Part shown: positions 1-9,236 of the stretch, piece after piece | Position numbering within the stretch: position 1 is the stretch's first letter | Layout of the letters: every line of letters starts with the position of its first letter | Assembly (NCBI GenBank): GCA_934462715.1 | Contig: CAKSIJ010000002.1 | Coordinates: 124,001 to 188,000 of the forward strand | Length of the DNA: 64,000 nucleotides | Origin: an uncultured Clostridia bacterium | GTDB lineage: Bacteria; Bacillota; Clostridia; UBA1381 | Reading direction: 5' to 3' | Position numbers and translations under genes: made by a program | Notes under the pieces: generated by a model | The model's database searches: none | What the model saw: the letters and a program-made list of their open reading frames with translations, nothing else | Told to the model about the DNA's origin: nothing

Positions 1-402
1 GACGCGGTTGAAATAAAAAGAGTATCGAACAGAACTCTTGTCGGATCTTCCCCCGAAATTATACGGCACTTTGTCGAGCTTCGCGGCATCGGAGTTATAG
101 ACGTAAAAGAAATTTTCGGTATGGGTGCTGTTAAGGACACCGAAAGCATAAATTTAATTATACATCTTGAACCGTGGGTAGTGGGTAAGCAATATGACCG
201 TCTGGGCATGGTTGACGAATATACCAACGTTATGGGAATAAATATTCCGAGCATGACCGTTCCCGTTAAAATAGGCAGAAACATAGCCGTAATCATAGAG
301 GTTGCGGCAATGAACAACCGTCAAAAGAGAATGGGTTATAACGCTGCCACCGAGCTTAACAACAGACTCATGAAGCGTATGCAGGAGGAAACCGAATTTT
401 AA
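1..402 (+). CDS. hprK: HPr kinase/phosphorylase, C-terminal part (5' end outside window)
   Basis: The open frame enters from base 1 and gives about 133 residues. It contains the HPrK/P family signature region (LRGIGVIDVKEIFGMGAV, bases 88-141), followed by the conserved C-terminal segment with ERxxIEV-like spacing and MNNRQKRMGYNAA. HPrK/P phosphorylates and dephosphorylates Ser46 of HPr, linking glycolytic intermediates to carbon catabolite control in Firmicutes. The catalytic P-loop half lies upstream of the window. A methionine at 121 is internal, not the start, because the frame and the family signature both extend upstream of it. murB follows after 54 bases on the same strand, as is common in Clostridia. 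Confidence 0.93.
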   Translation, partial: DAVEIKRVSNRTLVGSSPEIIRHFVELRGIGVIDVKEIFGMGAVKDTESINLIIHLEPWVVGKQYDRLGMVDEYTNVMGINIPSMTVPVKIGRNIAVIIEVAAMNNRQKRMGYNAATELNNRLMKRMQEETEF

Positions 403-429
403 CCGGGCAGATTTTAAAGTCCGGTATGT

Positions 430-442
430 GCCGCTTTGCGGC
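430..442 (+). promoter_or_regulatory. Short GC hairpin directly 5' of the murB ribosome site
   Basis: GCCGC-TTT-GCGGC forms a 5-bp stem that ends three bases before the GGAG of the murB ribosome binding site. The same arrangement recurs before several other genes in this window (41199, 43604, 44934, 48376). It could stabilise the 5' end of the cistron or tune initiation; this is inference. Confidence 0.45.
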
Positions 443-456
443 GGAATGGAGATTAT

Positions 457-1356
457 ATGGAAATCAAAGACGCAATTTTGTCACTTTGCGAAAAAGTAAG
501 CTTTAACGAACCCATGAAAAAGCACACAACCTTTAAAATCGGCGGCTGTGCGGATATTTTCTGCGAGCCGAAAAATGCCGATGAGCTGAAAAAGCTTATT
601 GATTTTTTCAAAAGCAATTCAATACCCCATACCGTAATCGGAAACGGCTCAAATCTTCTTGTGTCAGATAAAGGAGTCAGAGGTGCGGTTATAAAAACAG
701 GCAGCCGCATGGCGGAGATTAACATAAACGGCGATACAATAACGGCAGGTGCGGGCGCACTGCTTTCAAGGCTTGCCAGAATTGCAACAGAGGAGGGGCT
801 TTCCGGTATGGAATGTATTTCAGGAATACCGGGCTCTGTCGGCGGAGCGCTTTACATGAACGCCGGCGCATACGGTGCGGAAATCTCAGATATTACCGAA
901 TCGGTCACTTATCTCATGCCGAACGGCGAGCTTGTCTGCTCTCCGAGAAATGATTTAAAGCTTGAATACAGAAATACGTCATTTATGGAAAATAGCGGTA
1001 TAATTGTTTCCTGTGTTCTGCGTCTGAAGCGTGGAAACAAGGAACGGATTGCCGCCGACATGGCGGAAATCACAAAAAGGCGCATTGACAAGCAGCCTAT
1101 CGAGCTGCCGAGCGCCGGAAGCTTTTTCAAACGACCCGAGGGATATTTTGCCGGCAAGCTTATAGAGGACTGCGGTCTGAAAGGCTACTCGGTCGGCGGT
1201 GCAAAAATTTCCGAAAAGCACGCGGGCTTCGTTGTGAATTTCAACAATGCCTCAGCCGCCGATGTTATCGGAGTTATGAACGGCGTGCGTGACAGGGTTT
1301 ACAGCGAAACAGGAGTAACTCTCGAACCCGAGGTCAGATTTTTGGGAGAGTTTTAA
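457..1356 (+). CDS. murB: UDP-N-acetylenolpyruvoylglucosamine reductase
   Basis: MurB uses NADPH and FAD to reduce UDP-GlcNAc-enolpyruvate to UDP-MurNAc, the second committed step of peptidoglycan synthesis, in the cytoplasm. The 299-residue product shows the N-terminal FAD-binding region (TFKIGG, then GNGSNLLVSDKG), the central GSVGGALYMNAGAYG block, YRNTSF, and the active-site segment SAGSFFKRP with the terminal LEPEVRFLG glutamate. The YRNTSF form without a tyrosine-loop insertion fits type II MurB. A start at 436 is possible in frame, but the ATG at 457 follows GGAATGGAG with good spacing and begins the conserved part, so 457 is chosen. It sits between hprK and rapZ. Confidence 0.95.
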   Translation: MEIKDAILSLCEKVSFNEPMKKHTTFKIGGCADIFCEPKNADELKKLIDFFKSNSIPHTVIGNGSNLLVSDKGVRGAVIKTGSRMAEININGDTITAGAGALLSRLARIATEEGLSGMECISGIPGSVGGALYMNAGAYGAEISDITESVTYLMPNGELVCSPRNDLKLEYRNTSFMENSGIIVSCVLRLKRGNKERIAADMAEITKRRIDKQPIELPSAGSFFKRPEGYFAGKLIEDCGLKGYSVGGAKISEKHAGFVVNFNNASAADVIGVMNGVRDRVYSETGVTLEPEVRFLGEF

Positions 1357-1435
1357 TAAAAAATTCAAGGTATAATTACAATATGTAAATTACACTGTTA
1401 CTAAAATAAATTCAAACTGTGGGAGTGATATTATA

Positions 1436-2302
1436 ATGCAGTTTACGGTAGTAACCGGCTTGTCCGGTTCGGGCAAAACACAGGTGCTTAAATTTCTGGA
1501 GGATAAGGGCTTCTTTTGCATAGACAATCTTCCTCCGGCGCTTATTCCGAAGCTTTCCGAGCTGTTATTTACTACAAACGGAAAATTCAGCAAGGTTGCG
1601 CTCGTTATCGATATGCGCGTCGGGGATATGATTGACGAGCTTTTATCCAATCTGGAGGATTTGAAAAAACGAGGATACAGCTATACCCTTTTATTCATCA
1701 ATGCAAGCGATGAGGTTCTGATAAAGCGTTACAAGGAATCAAGACATCTGCACCCGACAGTAAGCGACGAGGGTCTTTTGGGAAGTATTCACCTCGAAAG
1801 AAAAAGGCTTGCAAAAATATACAACGAGGCGGATTATGTAATCAATACGTCCGATCTGAGCGTTGCCGACCTGCAAAAGAAGCTTAAAAAGATATATGCT
1901 AACGGTGAGGATAAGGAGGATTCCATAAAGGTCAACATAATTCCGTTCGGCTTCAAGTACGGTCTGCCGCCCGACGCCGATCTGGTATTTGACGTAAGAT
2001 GTTTCCCCAATCCATTTTATATACCGTCATTAAAGGAAAAAACCGGAAATGACAAGGAGGTTCAGGAATTTGTCATGCGTTCTCCGCAGACACAAAAATT
2101 CTACCGCCAGATGTATGAAATGATATATGACCTGCTCCCTCTTTATTACGATGAAGGAAAATCATCTGTAACAATTGCAATCGGCTGTACCGGCGGAAAG
2201 CACAGAAGCGTAACTCTTGCGAATCTGCTCGGCGAGGACTTAAAAAAGGCAGGCTACGACATCACCATGATATACCGTGACATTGCAAAAGGAAAGCAAT
2301 AA
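1436..2302 (+). CDS. rapZ: RNase adapter / P-loop nucleotide-binding protein RapZ (YvcJ family)
   Basis: The 288-residue product has an N-terminal Walker A motif (GLSGSGKTQ, residues 8-16) and the strongly conserved C-terminal GCTGGKHRS motif typical of RapZ/YvcJ. In E. coli RapZ controls glucosamine-6-phosphate synthase through GlmZ; in B. subtilis the YvcJ homologue is a nucleotide-binding protein with effects on competence and cell envelope. Its exact role here cannot be read from sequence. The ribosome site GGGAGTG precedes ATG 1436. Its place in the rapZ-yvcK-whiA trio is the classic Firmicutes arrangement. Confidence 0.94.
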   Translation: MQFTVVTGLSGSGKTQVLKFLEDKGFFCIDNLPPALIPKLSELLFTTNGKFSKVALVIDMRVGDMIDELLSNLEDLKKRGYSYTLLFINASDEVLIKRYKESRHLHPTVSDEGLLGSIHLERKRLAKIYNEADYVINTSDLSVADLQKKLKKIYANGEDKEDSIKVNIIPFGFKYGLPPDADLVFDVRCFPNPFYIPSLKEKTGNDKEVQEFVMRSPQTQKFYRQMYEMIYDLLPLYYDEGKSSVTIAIGCTGGKHRSVTLANLLGEDLKKAGYDITMIYRDIAKGKQ

Positions 2303-2430
2303 TAAGAACAAATAATTGCAAAATGTAAATTTTACGGCTGTTTTACAGTTGAAATATCAAAAAGAGCCTTAAAATCCATAAAAAATTAACGCACTGCCGT
2401 ACGGCGGTACATATTGGAGTGTTTGTAAGA

Positions 2431-3378
2431 ATGATAAGTGAAAAAAAACTTGTTGCAATAGGCGGAGGTACGGGTCTGTCAACCGTATTGGGTGGGCTCA
2501 GAAAATATTTTCACGATATGACCGCAATCGTAACGGTTGCGGACGACGGCGGTTCAAGCGGCAAGCTGAGAACCCAGCTCGGTATGCTCCCTCCGGGAGA
2601 TATAAGAAACTGTCTTTGTGCATTGGCTAACAACGAATTAAAAGAAGTAATGAACTACAGATTTACAGAGGGTGAATTAAAGGGACACCCTTTTGGGAAT
2701 CTATGCATAGCAGCATTTAACGGTGTTTCCGGCAATTTTGTCGAAGCGGTAGAAAAAATGAACCGCATTTTGAACACGGACGGACTTGTTATCCCCGTAA
2801 CCACGGAGGACATAAATTTACTGGCATATCTCGAAAATGGAAATATTATCTGGGGCGAATCCTCGATAGGAAAAAGAACAGGTACGGAAAGAATCGACAG
2901 AATAGAGCTAAGACCGTCAAATCCGCCGTCTGTGCCGGAGGCTGTCAAAAAAATCCTTGAAGCCGACATAATACTCTTAGGTCCGGGGAGTCTTTATACA
3001 AGCATAATACCAAATCTGCTTGTTGACGGAATCACAGACGCAATCACAAAAAGCAAGGCAACAAAAATATATGTATGCAATCTTATGACACAGCCCGGTG
3101 AAACTATAGGCTATACGGCTCACGATCACCTTGCGGCAATAGAAAAGCACACATACGCCGGATTTATGGATTACATCATAGCAAACGATGAAGCTGTCAA
3201 TTCTGAAATTCTTGACGCATATGCCCTTGAAGGCTCGGAGTGCGTCAAGATAAACGATTACGAATTTGACGGAACAAAAACAATTTTAAAATCCGGCGCA
3301 CTGGCTGACGATACGGGAAAGGTTTTACGTCACGATGTGAACGAGCTTGTTAAAATAATACTTGAATGTGCGAAATAA
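2431..3378 (+). CDS. yvcK: Gluconeogenesis factor YvcK (CofD-like fold)
   Basis: YvcK family proteins bind UDP-sugars and are needed for normal morphology during gluconeogenic growth in B. subtilis. The 315-residue product begins with the GGGTGLSTVLGGL nucleotide-binding loop and has DDGGSSGKLR, PPGDIRNCL and GPGSLYTSIIPNLL, all diagnostic of the family. An upstream in-frame GTG at 2419 overlaps the TTGGAG ribosome site, so ATG 2431 is the better start. The gene follows rapZ by about 130 bases and precedes whiA by 12 bases, so yvcK and whiA are almost certainly cotranscribed. Confidence 0.93.
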   Translation: MISEKKLVAIGGGTGLSTVLGGLRKYFHDMTAIVTVADDGGSSGKLRTQLGMLPPGDIRNCLCALANNELKEVMNYRFTEGELKGHPFGNLCIAAFNGVSGNFVEAVEKMNRILNTDGLVIPVTTEDINLLAYLENGNIIWGESSIGKRTGTERIDRIELRPSNPPSVPEAVKKILEADIILLGPGSLYTSIIPNLLVDGITDAITKSKATKIYVCNLMTQPGETIGYTAHDHLAAIEKHTYAGFMDYIIANDEAVNSEILDAYALEGSECVKINDYEFDGTKTILKSGALADDTGKVLRHDVNELVKIILECAK

Positions 3379-3390
3379 AAAGGAAGAATC

Positions 3391-4269
3391 ATGTCATACT
3401 CATCAGAAATCAAAAACAGACTTTCGCAGCTTGAAAATTCATGCGAATTTTGCAACAGAGCGCAGCTTGCGGCTATGGTCAGATACACCGGACGGTTTAC
3501 CGATGACAGGCTCACTCTGTACACCGAAAACAAATCATGCGTTGAAGTCATGCGCCGCCTTGTCAGGCAATGCACGGGCATTGACAACGAATATACTTAT
3601 AAACCAAAAAGCCGCTTATATGAATATATGCTTTCGGGCAGTGCCATGGATAACATATGCGACGCTCTTATGCTTTTTGACGATGACTGCGATTCGCTTG
3701 TACCGTTTGAGTGCTGCCGCGGCGCATACATCAGAGGAGCATTTCTCGGCGGCGGATCTATTTCCGACCCTAAAAAGAGCTATCATTTAGAATTCGACTC
3801 ACGTCATGCCGCAGAAGCAGACAGACTTTTGAGAATGCTTGAAAAATGCTCCGTTCCGGCAAAAATCACCTGCCGCAAAGGGCATTATATAGTTTATGTA
3901 AAAGACTACACCTCAATTGCGGATATTCTCGGTCTGATAGGAGATTCGCAGTCTGCGCTTGAAATATATAACATTTCAATAGAAAAGGATTTGAGAAATT
4001 CAATAAACCGCCAGATAAACTGCGAAAACGCAAACATGGATAAAATTGCCGACGCATACAAAAAACATCTTGCGGCTATAGAAAAAATAAAAAGAACAAT
4101 CGGACTTTCAAAACTTCCCGATTCTTTGCGTGAAATTGCAGACGTCAGAACGGCTTACCCCGAGGACAGCTTAAAGCAGCTGGGCGAGCGTCTTGAAAAG
4201 CCTATCGGAAAATCGGGAGTTAATCACAGACTTAACAGAATAGTTGAAATAGCCGATTCGATTAATTAA
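3391..4269 (+). CDS. whiA: WhiA family DNA-binding protein
   Basis: WhiA is a LAGLIDADG-fold protein fused to a C-terminal helix-turn-helix. It regulates sporulation septation in Streptomyces and affects cell division and chromosome segregation in Bacillus. The 292-residue product shows the central RGAYIRGAFLGGGSISDP block of the degenerate LAGLIDADG domain and the C-terminal HTH segment (LREIADVRTAYPEDSLKQLG, then KSGVNHRLNRI). The latter is the most conserved part of the family. Ribosome site AAAGGAAG precedes ATG 3391. It lies between yvcK and dnaE on the same strand. Confidence 0.93.
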   Translation: MSYSSEIKNRLSQLENSCEFCNRAQLAAMVRYTGRFTDDRLTLYTENKSCVEVMRRLVRQCTGIDNEYTYKPKSRLYEYMLSGSAMDNICDALMLFDDDCDSLVPFECCRGAYIRGAFLGGGSISDPKKSYHLEFDSRHAAEADRLLRMLEKCSVPAKITCRKGHYIVYVKDYTSIADILGLIGDSQSALEIYNISIEKDLRNSINRQINCENANMDKIADAYKKHLAAIEKIKRTIGLSKLPDSLREIADVRTAYPEDSLKQLGERLEKPIGKSGVNHRLNRIVEIADSIN

Positions 4270-4307
4270 AGTATTCACCGCAAATGAAGAAAAAGGAGCA
4301 TTGATTA

Positions 4308-7300
4308 ATGAATTTTTGTCATCTGCACACTCATACAGAGTATTCGCTGCTTGACGGCGCTTCACGCATTACGGATTTAATCTCGCATACAAAAGAGCTT
4401 GGAATGGACTATCTTGCAATTACCGACCACGGAGCAATGTACGGTGTTGTGGATTTTTACAAAGAGGCTTTAAAGCAAGGTATCAAGCCGGTTATCGGCT
4501 GCGAGGTGTACGTCGCTCCCCGTACCCGTTTTGATAAAATATACGAATATGACGCAAAATATTCACATCTGATTCTTTTAGCCGAAAATAATATCGGATA
4601 TAAAAATCTTATAAAAATAGTATCCTGCGGATTTACCGAGGGCTTTTACTATAAGCCGAGAATTGACTTTGATTTGCTCAAAGAGCATCATGAGGGGCTT
4701 ATAGTTCTTTCTGCGTGTCTTGCCGGAGAAATACCGAAGCTTCTTTTAAATGACGATTACGAGGGCGCAAAGGCTGTCGCTCAGAAATACACCGACCTTT
4801 TCGGAAAGGATAATTACTTTATCGAAATACAGGATCACGGGCTGAGAGAACAAAAGCTTACCAATCCGCTTTTGATTAAGCTTGCCCGTGAGCTGGGACT
4901 CGGAATAGTTGCAACAAACGATATTCACTATGTCAAGCGCGAGGACGCGGAAGCGCAGGACGTTTTAATGTGCATACAAATGGATAAAACCGTAGACGAT
5001 CCCGACAGAATGAAATTTGAAACCGATCAGTTTTATCTGAAATCTCCGGAGGAAATGGAGAATTTATTTTCATACATTCCCGAAGCACTGGAAAATACGG
5101 TAAAAATAGCCGAAAGATGTCATGTTGATTTTGATTTTAACAGCAGACATCTTCCCTCCTATGCCGTTCCGAACGGCAGGGACGCATACGAATATCTGCG
5201 TGAGCTTTGCTTTTCCGGATTGAAAAAACGTTATAAGGAATATGATAAATCACTTGAAGAAAGACTTGAATACGAACTTAATGTAATAAAAACAATGGGA
5301 TTTGTGGATTATTTCCTCATAGTATGGGATTTTATTCATTATGCAAGAAGCAATGGAATAATGGTCGGTCCCGGCAGAGGCTCTGCGGCAGGAAGCCTTG
5401 TTGCGTACACTCTTGAAATAACCAGTATTGACCCTATAAAATATAACCTTATTTTCGAGCGTTTTTTAAACCCTGAAAGAATTTCAATGCCCGATATAGA
5501 CGTTGATTTTGCACCCGAGGGAAGGCAGAGGGTTATAGGATATGTTGTTGAAAAGTACGGCAAGGACTGCGTATCTCAGATTATCACCTTCGGTACTCTG
5601 AAAGCAAAGCTTGTAATTCGAGATGTCGGCAGAGCGTTAAACATTCCGTACGCAGAGGTCGACAAAATCGCAAAGGCTGTTCCGAACGATCTGAACATAA
5701 CAATCGACAAGGCACTTGAAATCAGCAGAGATTTAAGAACGATGTACGAAAGTGACGCCCGTGTTAAAAGGCTCATAGACACTGCGCGCGCGCTTGAGGG
5801 ACTTCCCCGCCACAAATCAACCCATGCGGCAGGAGTAGTTATCACGCAGGAGCCGACGGTCAACTATATTCCGCTCCAGCTTAACGAGGACGCTGTTACA
5901 ACTCAGTTTGTAAAAGATACCGTTGAAGAACTCGGTCTTTTAAAAATGGACTTTCTCGGTCTTAAGAATCTGACAATAATAGAAAATGCGGTAAAAATCA
6001 TTGAAAAAACAAGAGGTATTCACCTTGATATGACCGCCATAGATTACGAAGCTCCGGAGGTTTACAAAACGATAACCTCAGGCAATACCGATGGTGTGTT
6101 TCAGCTTGAAAGTCCCGGAATGAAAAGCTTTATGCAGGAATTAAAGCCGGACAAGCTTGAAGATCTGATAGCCGGAATTTCCTTATACCGTCCCGGTCCC
6201 ATGGACTCGATACCCACCTATGTTCATAACAAAAAGCACCCCGAGGGGGTAAAATACAAGCATAAGCTTTTGGAAAATATTCTCGATGTCACCTACGGCT
6301 GCATAGTATATCAAGAGCAAGTTATGGAAATAGTAAGAGTGCTTGCAGGCTATTCGCTCGGTGGAGCGGATTTGGTGCGCCGTATAATGAGCAAGAAAAA
6401 AATGGATAAAATGGAGATTGAACGTCAAAAATTTATATATGGCGAAAAGGACGCAAACGGCAATTACATTATCGAGGGCTGTATAAACAGAGGTGTTGAC
6501 GAAAAAACCGCCGCCGCAATATTCGATGAAATGTACGATTTTGCAAAATACGCTTTTAACAAATCCCATGCCGCCGCATATGCATATGTCTGCTACCAGA
6601 CCGCATACTTAAAAACCTTTTACCCGGTCGAATTCATGGCTTCGCTTATTTCAAGCGCAGACGATACCGACAAGATTAACGAATATATCGCAAACAGCCG
6701 CAGTATGGGAATCAGCATTTGCCCTCCTGATATCAACAAAAGTTCCGACTCCTTTACCGTTGAGGGAAATGCAATACGCTTCGGTCTTTCCGCAATAAAG
6801 AATGTCGGAAAGGGCTTTATTCAAAAGCTTACCGCAGAACGTGACTTAAACGGCTCGTTTTTGAGCTTTTCGGACTTTGTATCGCGCATGACCGGAAATG
6901 ATATAAATAAAAGAGCAGTTGAGGGAATGATAATGTGCGGCACCTTTGATTCTCTCGGGGTTAAGCGTTCTCAGCTTATGAGAGTGTTTGAAAGCGCAAT
7001 CGACAATGAATCAACACTGCAAAAGGGTACAATAAACGGTCAGGTGTCACTTTTCGATGATGACGCACCGTCCGAAATAATACTTCCCGACGTTGCCGAA
7101 TTTGACAAAAAAACTCTGCTTAAGATGGAAAAGCAAACCATCGGAATGTATTTGTCGGGAAATCCCATGGAGGAATATGAAGAAAAAATAAAGCTTATTA
7201 CTCCGTACAGAATTTCTAATATACTAAGCTCCGTTGAAAAGGATTCGGACGGAAGCTTTATTCCGGTTGCGGGCGGTCTTGCAGACGGTCAGAGCATACG

Positions 7301-7778
7301 AATCTGCGCAGTTATATCGAACAGAAAGAACAAAACTACAAGAAGCAATTCCCAAATGGCATTTATAAAGCTTGAGGACGGAACAGGCACCGTTGAAGCA
7401 ATTGTTTTCCCAAAAGTGCTGACCGCAATGTCATCAATCCTGCAAGAGGAAAACATTATTGTCGCCGATGGAAAAATCAGTATACGTGACGATGAAGAGC
7501 CTAAGCTGCTGCTTGAAAAGGCCGTTCTTCTCGACTCCGTGAATCCGCCGCCCAAGGGAGATCTTGTTTATATAAGACTTCCGAAAAGGGACAGCGGTTA
7601 TCTTTCAAAGTTCAAGGAAGCCGCCGAAGCACACCCCGGAAACACACCCGTATGCCTTTACTTTGAAGCGGAAAAGCAAAAGCTTATGGCACCGAAAAAT
7701 TTGTATATTGATTCATCAGAGAGTACAATTTTAGCCTTAAAATCGACTTTTGGCGACAAAAATATAGTAAAAAAGTAA
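4308..7778 (+). CDS. dnaE: DNA polymerase III subunit alpha (DnaE1 type)
   Basis: This 1156-residue replicative polymerase subunit starts with the PHP domain (HLHTHTEYSLLDGA at residues 5-18). It then has the palm region with the catalytic aspartates in PDIDVDF near residue 395, the KSTHAAGVVI and RPGPMDSIP blocks, the finger/beta-binding region and a C-terminal OB fold near residues 1000-1070 (MAFIKLEDGTGTVEAIVFP). The length and domain order match DnaE, not PolC, which carries an internal exonuclease. In Firmicutes with PolC, DnaE extends primers for lagging-strand synthesis. Ribosome site AAAGGAG precedes ATG 4308. No clear terminator follows; a new promoter lies 50 bases downstream. Confidence 0.97.
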   Translation: MNFCHLHTHTEYSLLDGASRITDLISHTKELGMDYLAITDHGAMYGVVDFYKEALKQGIKPVIGCEVYVAPRTRFDKIYEYDAKYSHLILLAENNIGYKNLIKIVSCGFTEGFYYKPRIDFDLLKEHHEGLIVLSACLAGEIPKLLLNDDYEGAKAVAQKYTDLFGKDNYFIEIQDHGLREQKLTNPLLIKLARELGLGIVATNDIHYVKREDAEAQDVLMCIQMDKTVDDPDRMKFETDQFYLKSPEEMENLFSYIPEALENTVKIAERCHVDFDFNSRHLPSYAVPNGRDAYEYLRELCFSGLKKRYKEYDKSLEERLEYELNVIKTMGFVDYFLIVWDFIHYARSNGIMVGPGRGSAAGSLVAYTLEITSIDPIKYNLIFERFLNPERISMPDIDVDFAPEGRQRVIGYVVEKYGKDCVSQIITFGTLKAKLVIRDVGRALNIPYAEVDKIAKAVPNDLNITIDKALEISRDLRTMYESDARVKRLIDTARALEGLPRHKSTHAAGVVITQEPTVNYIPLQLNEDAVTTQFVKDTVEELGLLKMDFLGLKNLTIIENAVKIIEKTRGIHLDMTAIDYEAPEVYKTITSGNTDGVFQLESPGMKSFMQELKPDKLEDLIAGISLYRPGPMDSIPTYVHNKKHPEGVKYKHKLLENILDVTYGCIVYQEQVMEIVRVLAGYSLGGADLVRRIMSKKKMDKMEIERQKFIYGEKDANGNYIIEGCINRGVDEKTAAAIFDEMYDFAKYAFNKSHAAAYAYVCYQTAYLKTFYPVEFMASLISSADDTDKINEYIANSRSMGISICPPDINKSSDSFTVEGNAIRFGLSAIKNVGKGFIQKLTAERDLNGSFLSFSDFVSRMTGNDINKRAVEGMIMCGTFDSLGVKRSQLMRVFESAIDNESTLQKGTINGQVSLFDDDAPSEIILPDVAEFDKKTLLKMEKQTIGMYLSGNPMEEYEEKIKLITPYRISNILSSVEKDSDGSFIPVAGGLADGQSIRICAVISNRKNKTTRSNSQMAFIKLEDGTGTVEAIVFPKVLTAMSSILQEENIIVADGKISIRDDEEPKLLLEKAVLLDSVNPPPKGDLVYIRLPKRDSGYLSKFKEAAEAHPGNTPVCLYFEAEKQKLMAPKNLYIDSSESTILALKSTFGDKNIVKK

Positions 7779-7829
7779 AAATACTTAAAAATTTCCTATA
7801 TTTTTATGTTAAATTAGTGAAATTAATGA

Positions 7830-7858
7830 TTGATTTTTTCTTCGATTTAGTATACAAT
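7830..7858 (+). promoter_or_regulatory. Sigma-A-type promoter of the DUF2007-pfkA pair
   Basis: TTGATT (-35) and TACAAT (-10) are separated by exactly 17 bases, about 50 bases upstream of ATG 7910. This suggests the small protein and pfkA form a transcription unit separate from dnaE. Confidence 0.6.
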
Positions 7859-7909
7859 ATTATCTGTGTATAGCAAACCGAAATATTTATTTGAGGAGAA
7901 TGTTTTTAT

Positions 7910-8107
7910 ATGTGGACAGTTGTTTATGTAGCACAAAAGCCTCAGGAGATCTTTAGAATTAAGGATATTCTTGATAACAACGAAATAATTTCAAGAATCC
8001 GTGAGGATAAGGATTCAAATGAGGAAAGCGGAATGTGCTTCGAAATTATGGTGCCGTCGGCAGAGCTATCTCAGGCGCAGAATCTGATTTTGGCGTCGGA
8101 AATATAA
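7910..8107 (+). CDS. Small DUF2007-type putative signal-transducing protein
   Basis: This 65-residue acidic protein begins MWTVVYVAQ and ends with a short hydrophobic helix. The pattern of an N-terminal beta strand, a helix (EIFRIKDILDNNEI) and a FEIMVP strand fits the DUF2007/putative signal-transducing alpha-beta fold. That fold resembles a PII or ACT half and has no experimentally secured function known to me. It has its own promoter and a good ribosome site (TTGAGGAG). pfkA starts 40 bases downstream, so co-expression with phosphofructokinase is likely. Any regulatory link to glycolysis is inference. Confidence 0.7.
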   Translation: MWTVVYVAQKPQEIFRIKDILDNNEIISRIREDKDSNEESGMCFEIMVPSAELSQAQNLILASEI

Positions 8108-8147
8108 ATGATAATTATTAAGTAATTTATCCCGAGGAGGAATTATT

Positions 8148-9119
8148 ATGGCAGGAATTAAAAAAATCGGTGTATTGACAAGCGGAGGAGACGCTCCGGG
8201 CATGAACGCCGCAATAAGAGCGGTTGTAAGAACAGCAATATACAATCATATTGAAGTATTGGGCGTAAGAAAAGGCTATAACGGTCTTATAAACGGAGAT
8301 TTTATTTCCATGGACGCAAGAAGCGTAGGAGAAACTCTCCAAAGAGGCGGTACAATACTGCAAACCGCCCGCTGCCTTGAATTTAAGGAAATTGAAGGTG
8401 TGAGAAAGGCTGTAAAGGTCGCAAAAGAAAGCGGCATGGACGGTCTTATCGTAATCGGCGGTGACGGCTCCTTCAGAGGTGCGCGCGACCTCACAAGAGA
8501 GGGTCTGCCCACAATCGCAATGCCGGGCACAATAGATAATGACATCGGATGCAGTGAGTATACAATCGGTTATGATACCTGTCTTAACACAGTTATCGAA
8601 GCCGTTGACAAGCTTCGCGACACCTGTTCATCTCATGAAAGATGCTCGGTTGTTGAGGTTATGGGAAGAAATGCCGGCTATATTGCCGTTGAAGCCGCAA
8701 TTGCCTGCGGTGCTGAGGTTGTTCTCATTCCCGAAGTACCTTTTGACATTGACAAAGATGTTATCGGTGTAATCAACAAGGGAAAAGAAAGAGGTAAAAA
8801 GCACAACATAGTTATCGTTGCAGAAGGCGTCGGCAAAGTTGTTGAGCTTGCTCATACAATCGAAGAAAAGACAGGGATCGAATCAAGAGCAACAATTCTC
8901 GGTCACGTTCAGAGAGGCGGAAGCCCGACAGTAAGAGACAGAGTTGTTGCTAGCCAGATGGGTGCAAAATCTGTTGAGCTTCTTCTTGAGGGTAAGTCAA
9001 ACAGAATAGTATGTATGCAAAAGAGCGAGGTTGTTGACGTTGACATTGAGGACGGTCTTAAAATGAAAAAGACCATTTCCGATGAATTGTTAAGACTTAC
9101 ACGTCAGCTTGCTATCTGA
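8148..9119 (+). CDS. pfkA: ATP-dependent 6-phosphofructokinase
   Basis: PfkA phosphorylates fructose-6-phosphate to fructose-1,6-bisphosphate, the committed step of glycolysis. The 323-residue product has the bacterial PFK hallmarks: GGDAPGMNAAIRA near residue 14, GGDGS near residue 104 and the catalytic PGTIDNDI loop near residue 126, followed by GYDTCLNTVIEAVDKLRDT and VEVMGRNAGYIA. The glycine in GGDGS at the ATP site favours ATP over pyrophosphate as donor; PPi-dependent enzymes usually carry aspartate there. Ribosome site GAGGAGG precedes ATG 8148. A strong terminator follows. Confidence 0.96.
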   Translation: MAGIKKIGVLTSGGDAPGMNAAIRAVVRTAIYNHIEVLGVRKGYNGLINGDFISMDARSVGETLQRGGTILQTARCLEFKEIEGVRKAVKVAKESGMDGLIVIGGDGSFRGARDLTREGLPTIAMPGTIDNDIGCSEYTIGYDTCLNTVIEAVDKLRDTCSSHERCSVVEVMGRNAGYIAVEAAIACGAEVVLIPEVPFDIDKDVIGVINKGKERGKKHNIVIVAEGVGKVVELAHTIEEKTGIESRATILGHVQRGGSPTVRDRVVASQMGAKSVELLLEGKSNRIVCMQKSEVVDVDIEDGLKMKKTISDELLRLTRQLAI

Positions 9120-9139
9120 TTATAAAACATAAAAAGTTT

Positions 9140-9178
9140 AAAGGTGCTGTCCGTTAAATGTGGCAGCACCTTTTTATT
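9140..9178 (+). terminator. Rho-independent terminator of pfkA
   Basis: AAAGGTGCTG pairs with CAGCACCTTT around an 11-14 base loop and is followed by a T-rich run (TTTTTATTTT). It lies 20 bases after the pfkA stop. Confidence 0.88.
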
Positions 9179-9186
9179 TTGTCCGG

Positions 9187-9236
9187 ATATTTTTTAAATT
9201 GCAGTTAGTTTTAACTAACTGCAATTTAAAAAATAT
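9187..9236. repeat. Perfect 24-bp inverted repeat containing AGTTAG-N6-CTAACT
   Basis: Two 24-base arms flank a 2-base centre. The palindrome begins in the stop codon of the minus-strand DUF2325 gene. It could act as a transcript-end hairpin, though no T run follows on the minus strand. Its core at 9203-9220 reads AGTTAG-N6-CTAACT, the same architecture as the operator at 12110-12127 in front of the metal ATPase operon. It may therefore be, or derive from, a binding site for the same regulator. Confidence 0.6.

Noticed and set aside
3362..3790. 142-codon plus-strand frame overlapping yvcK and whiA
   Set aside because: It overlaps the well-conserved whiA in another frame and starts inside yvcK with no family resemblance.
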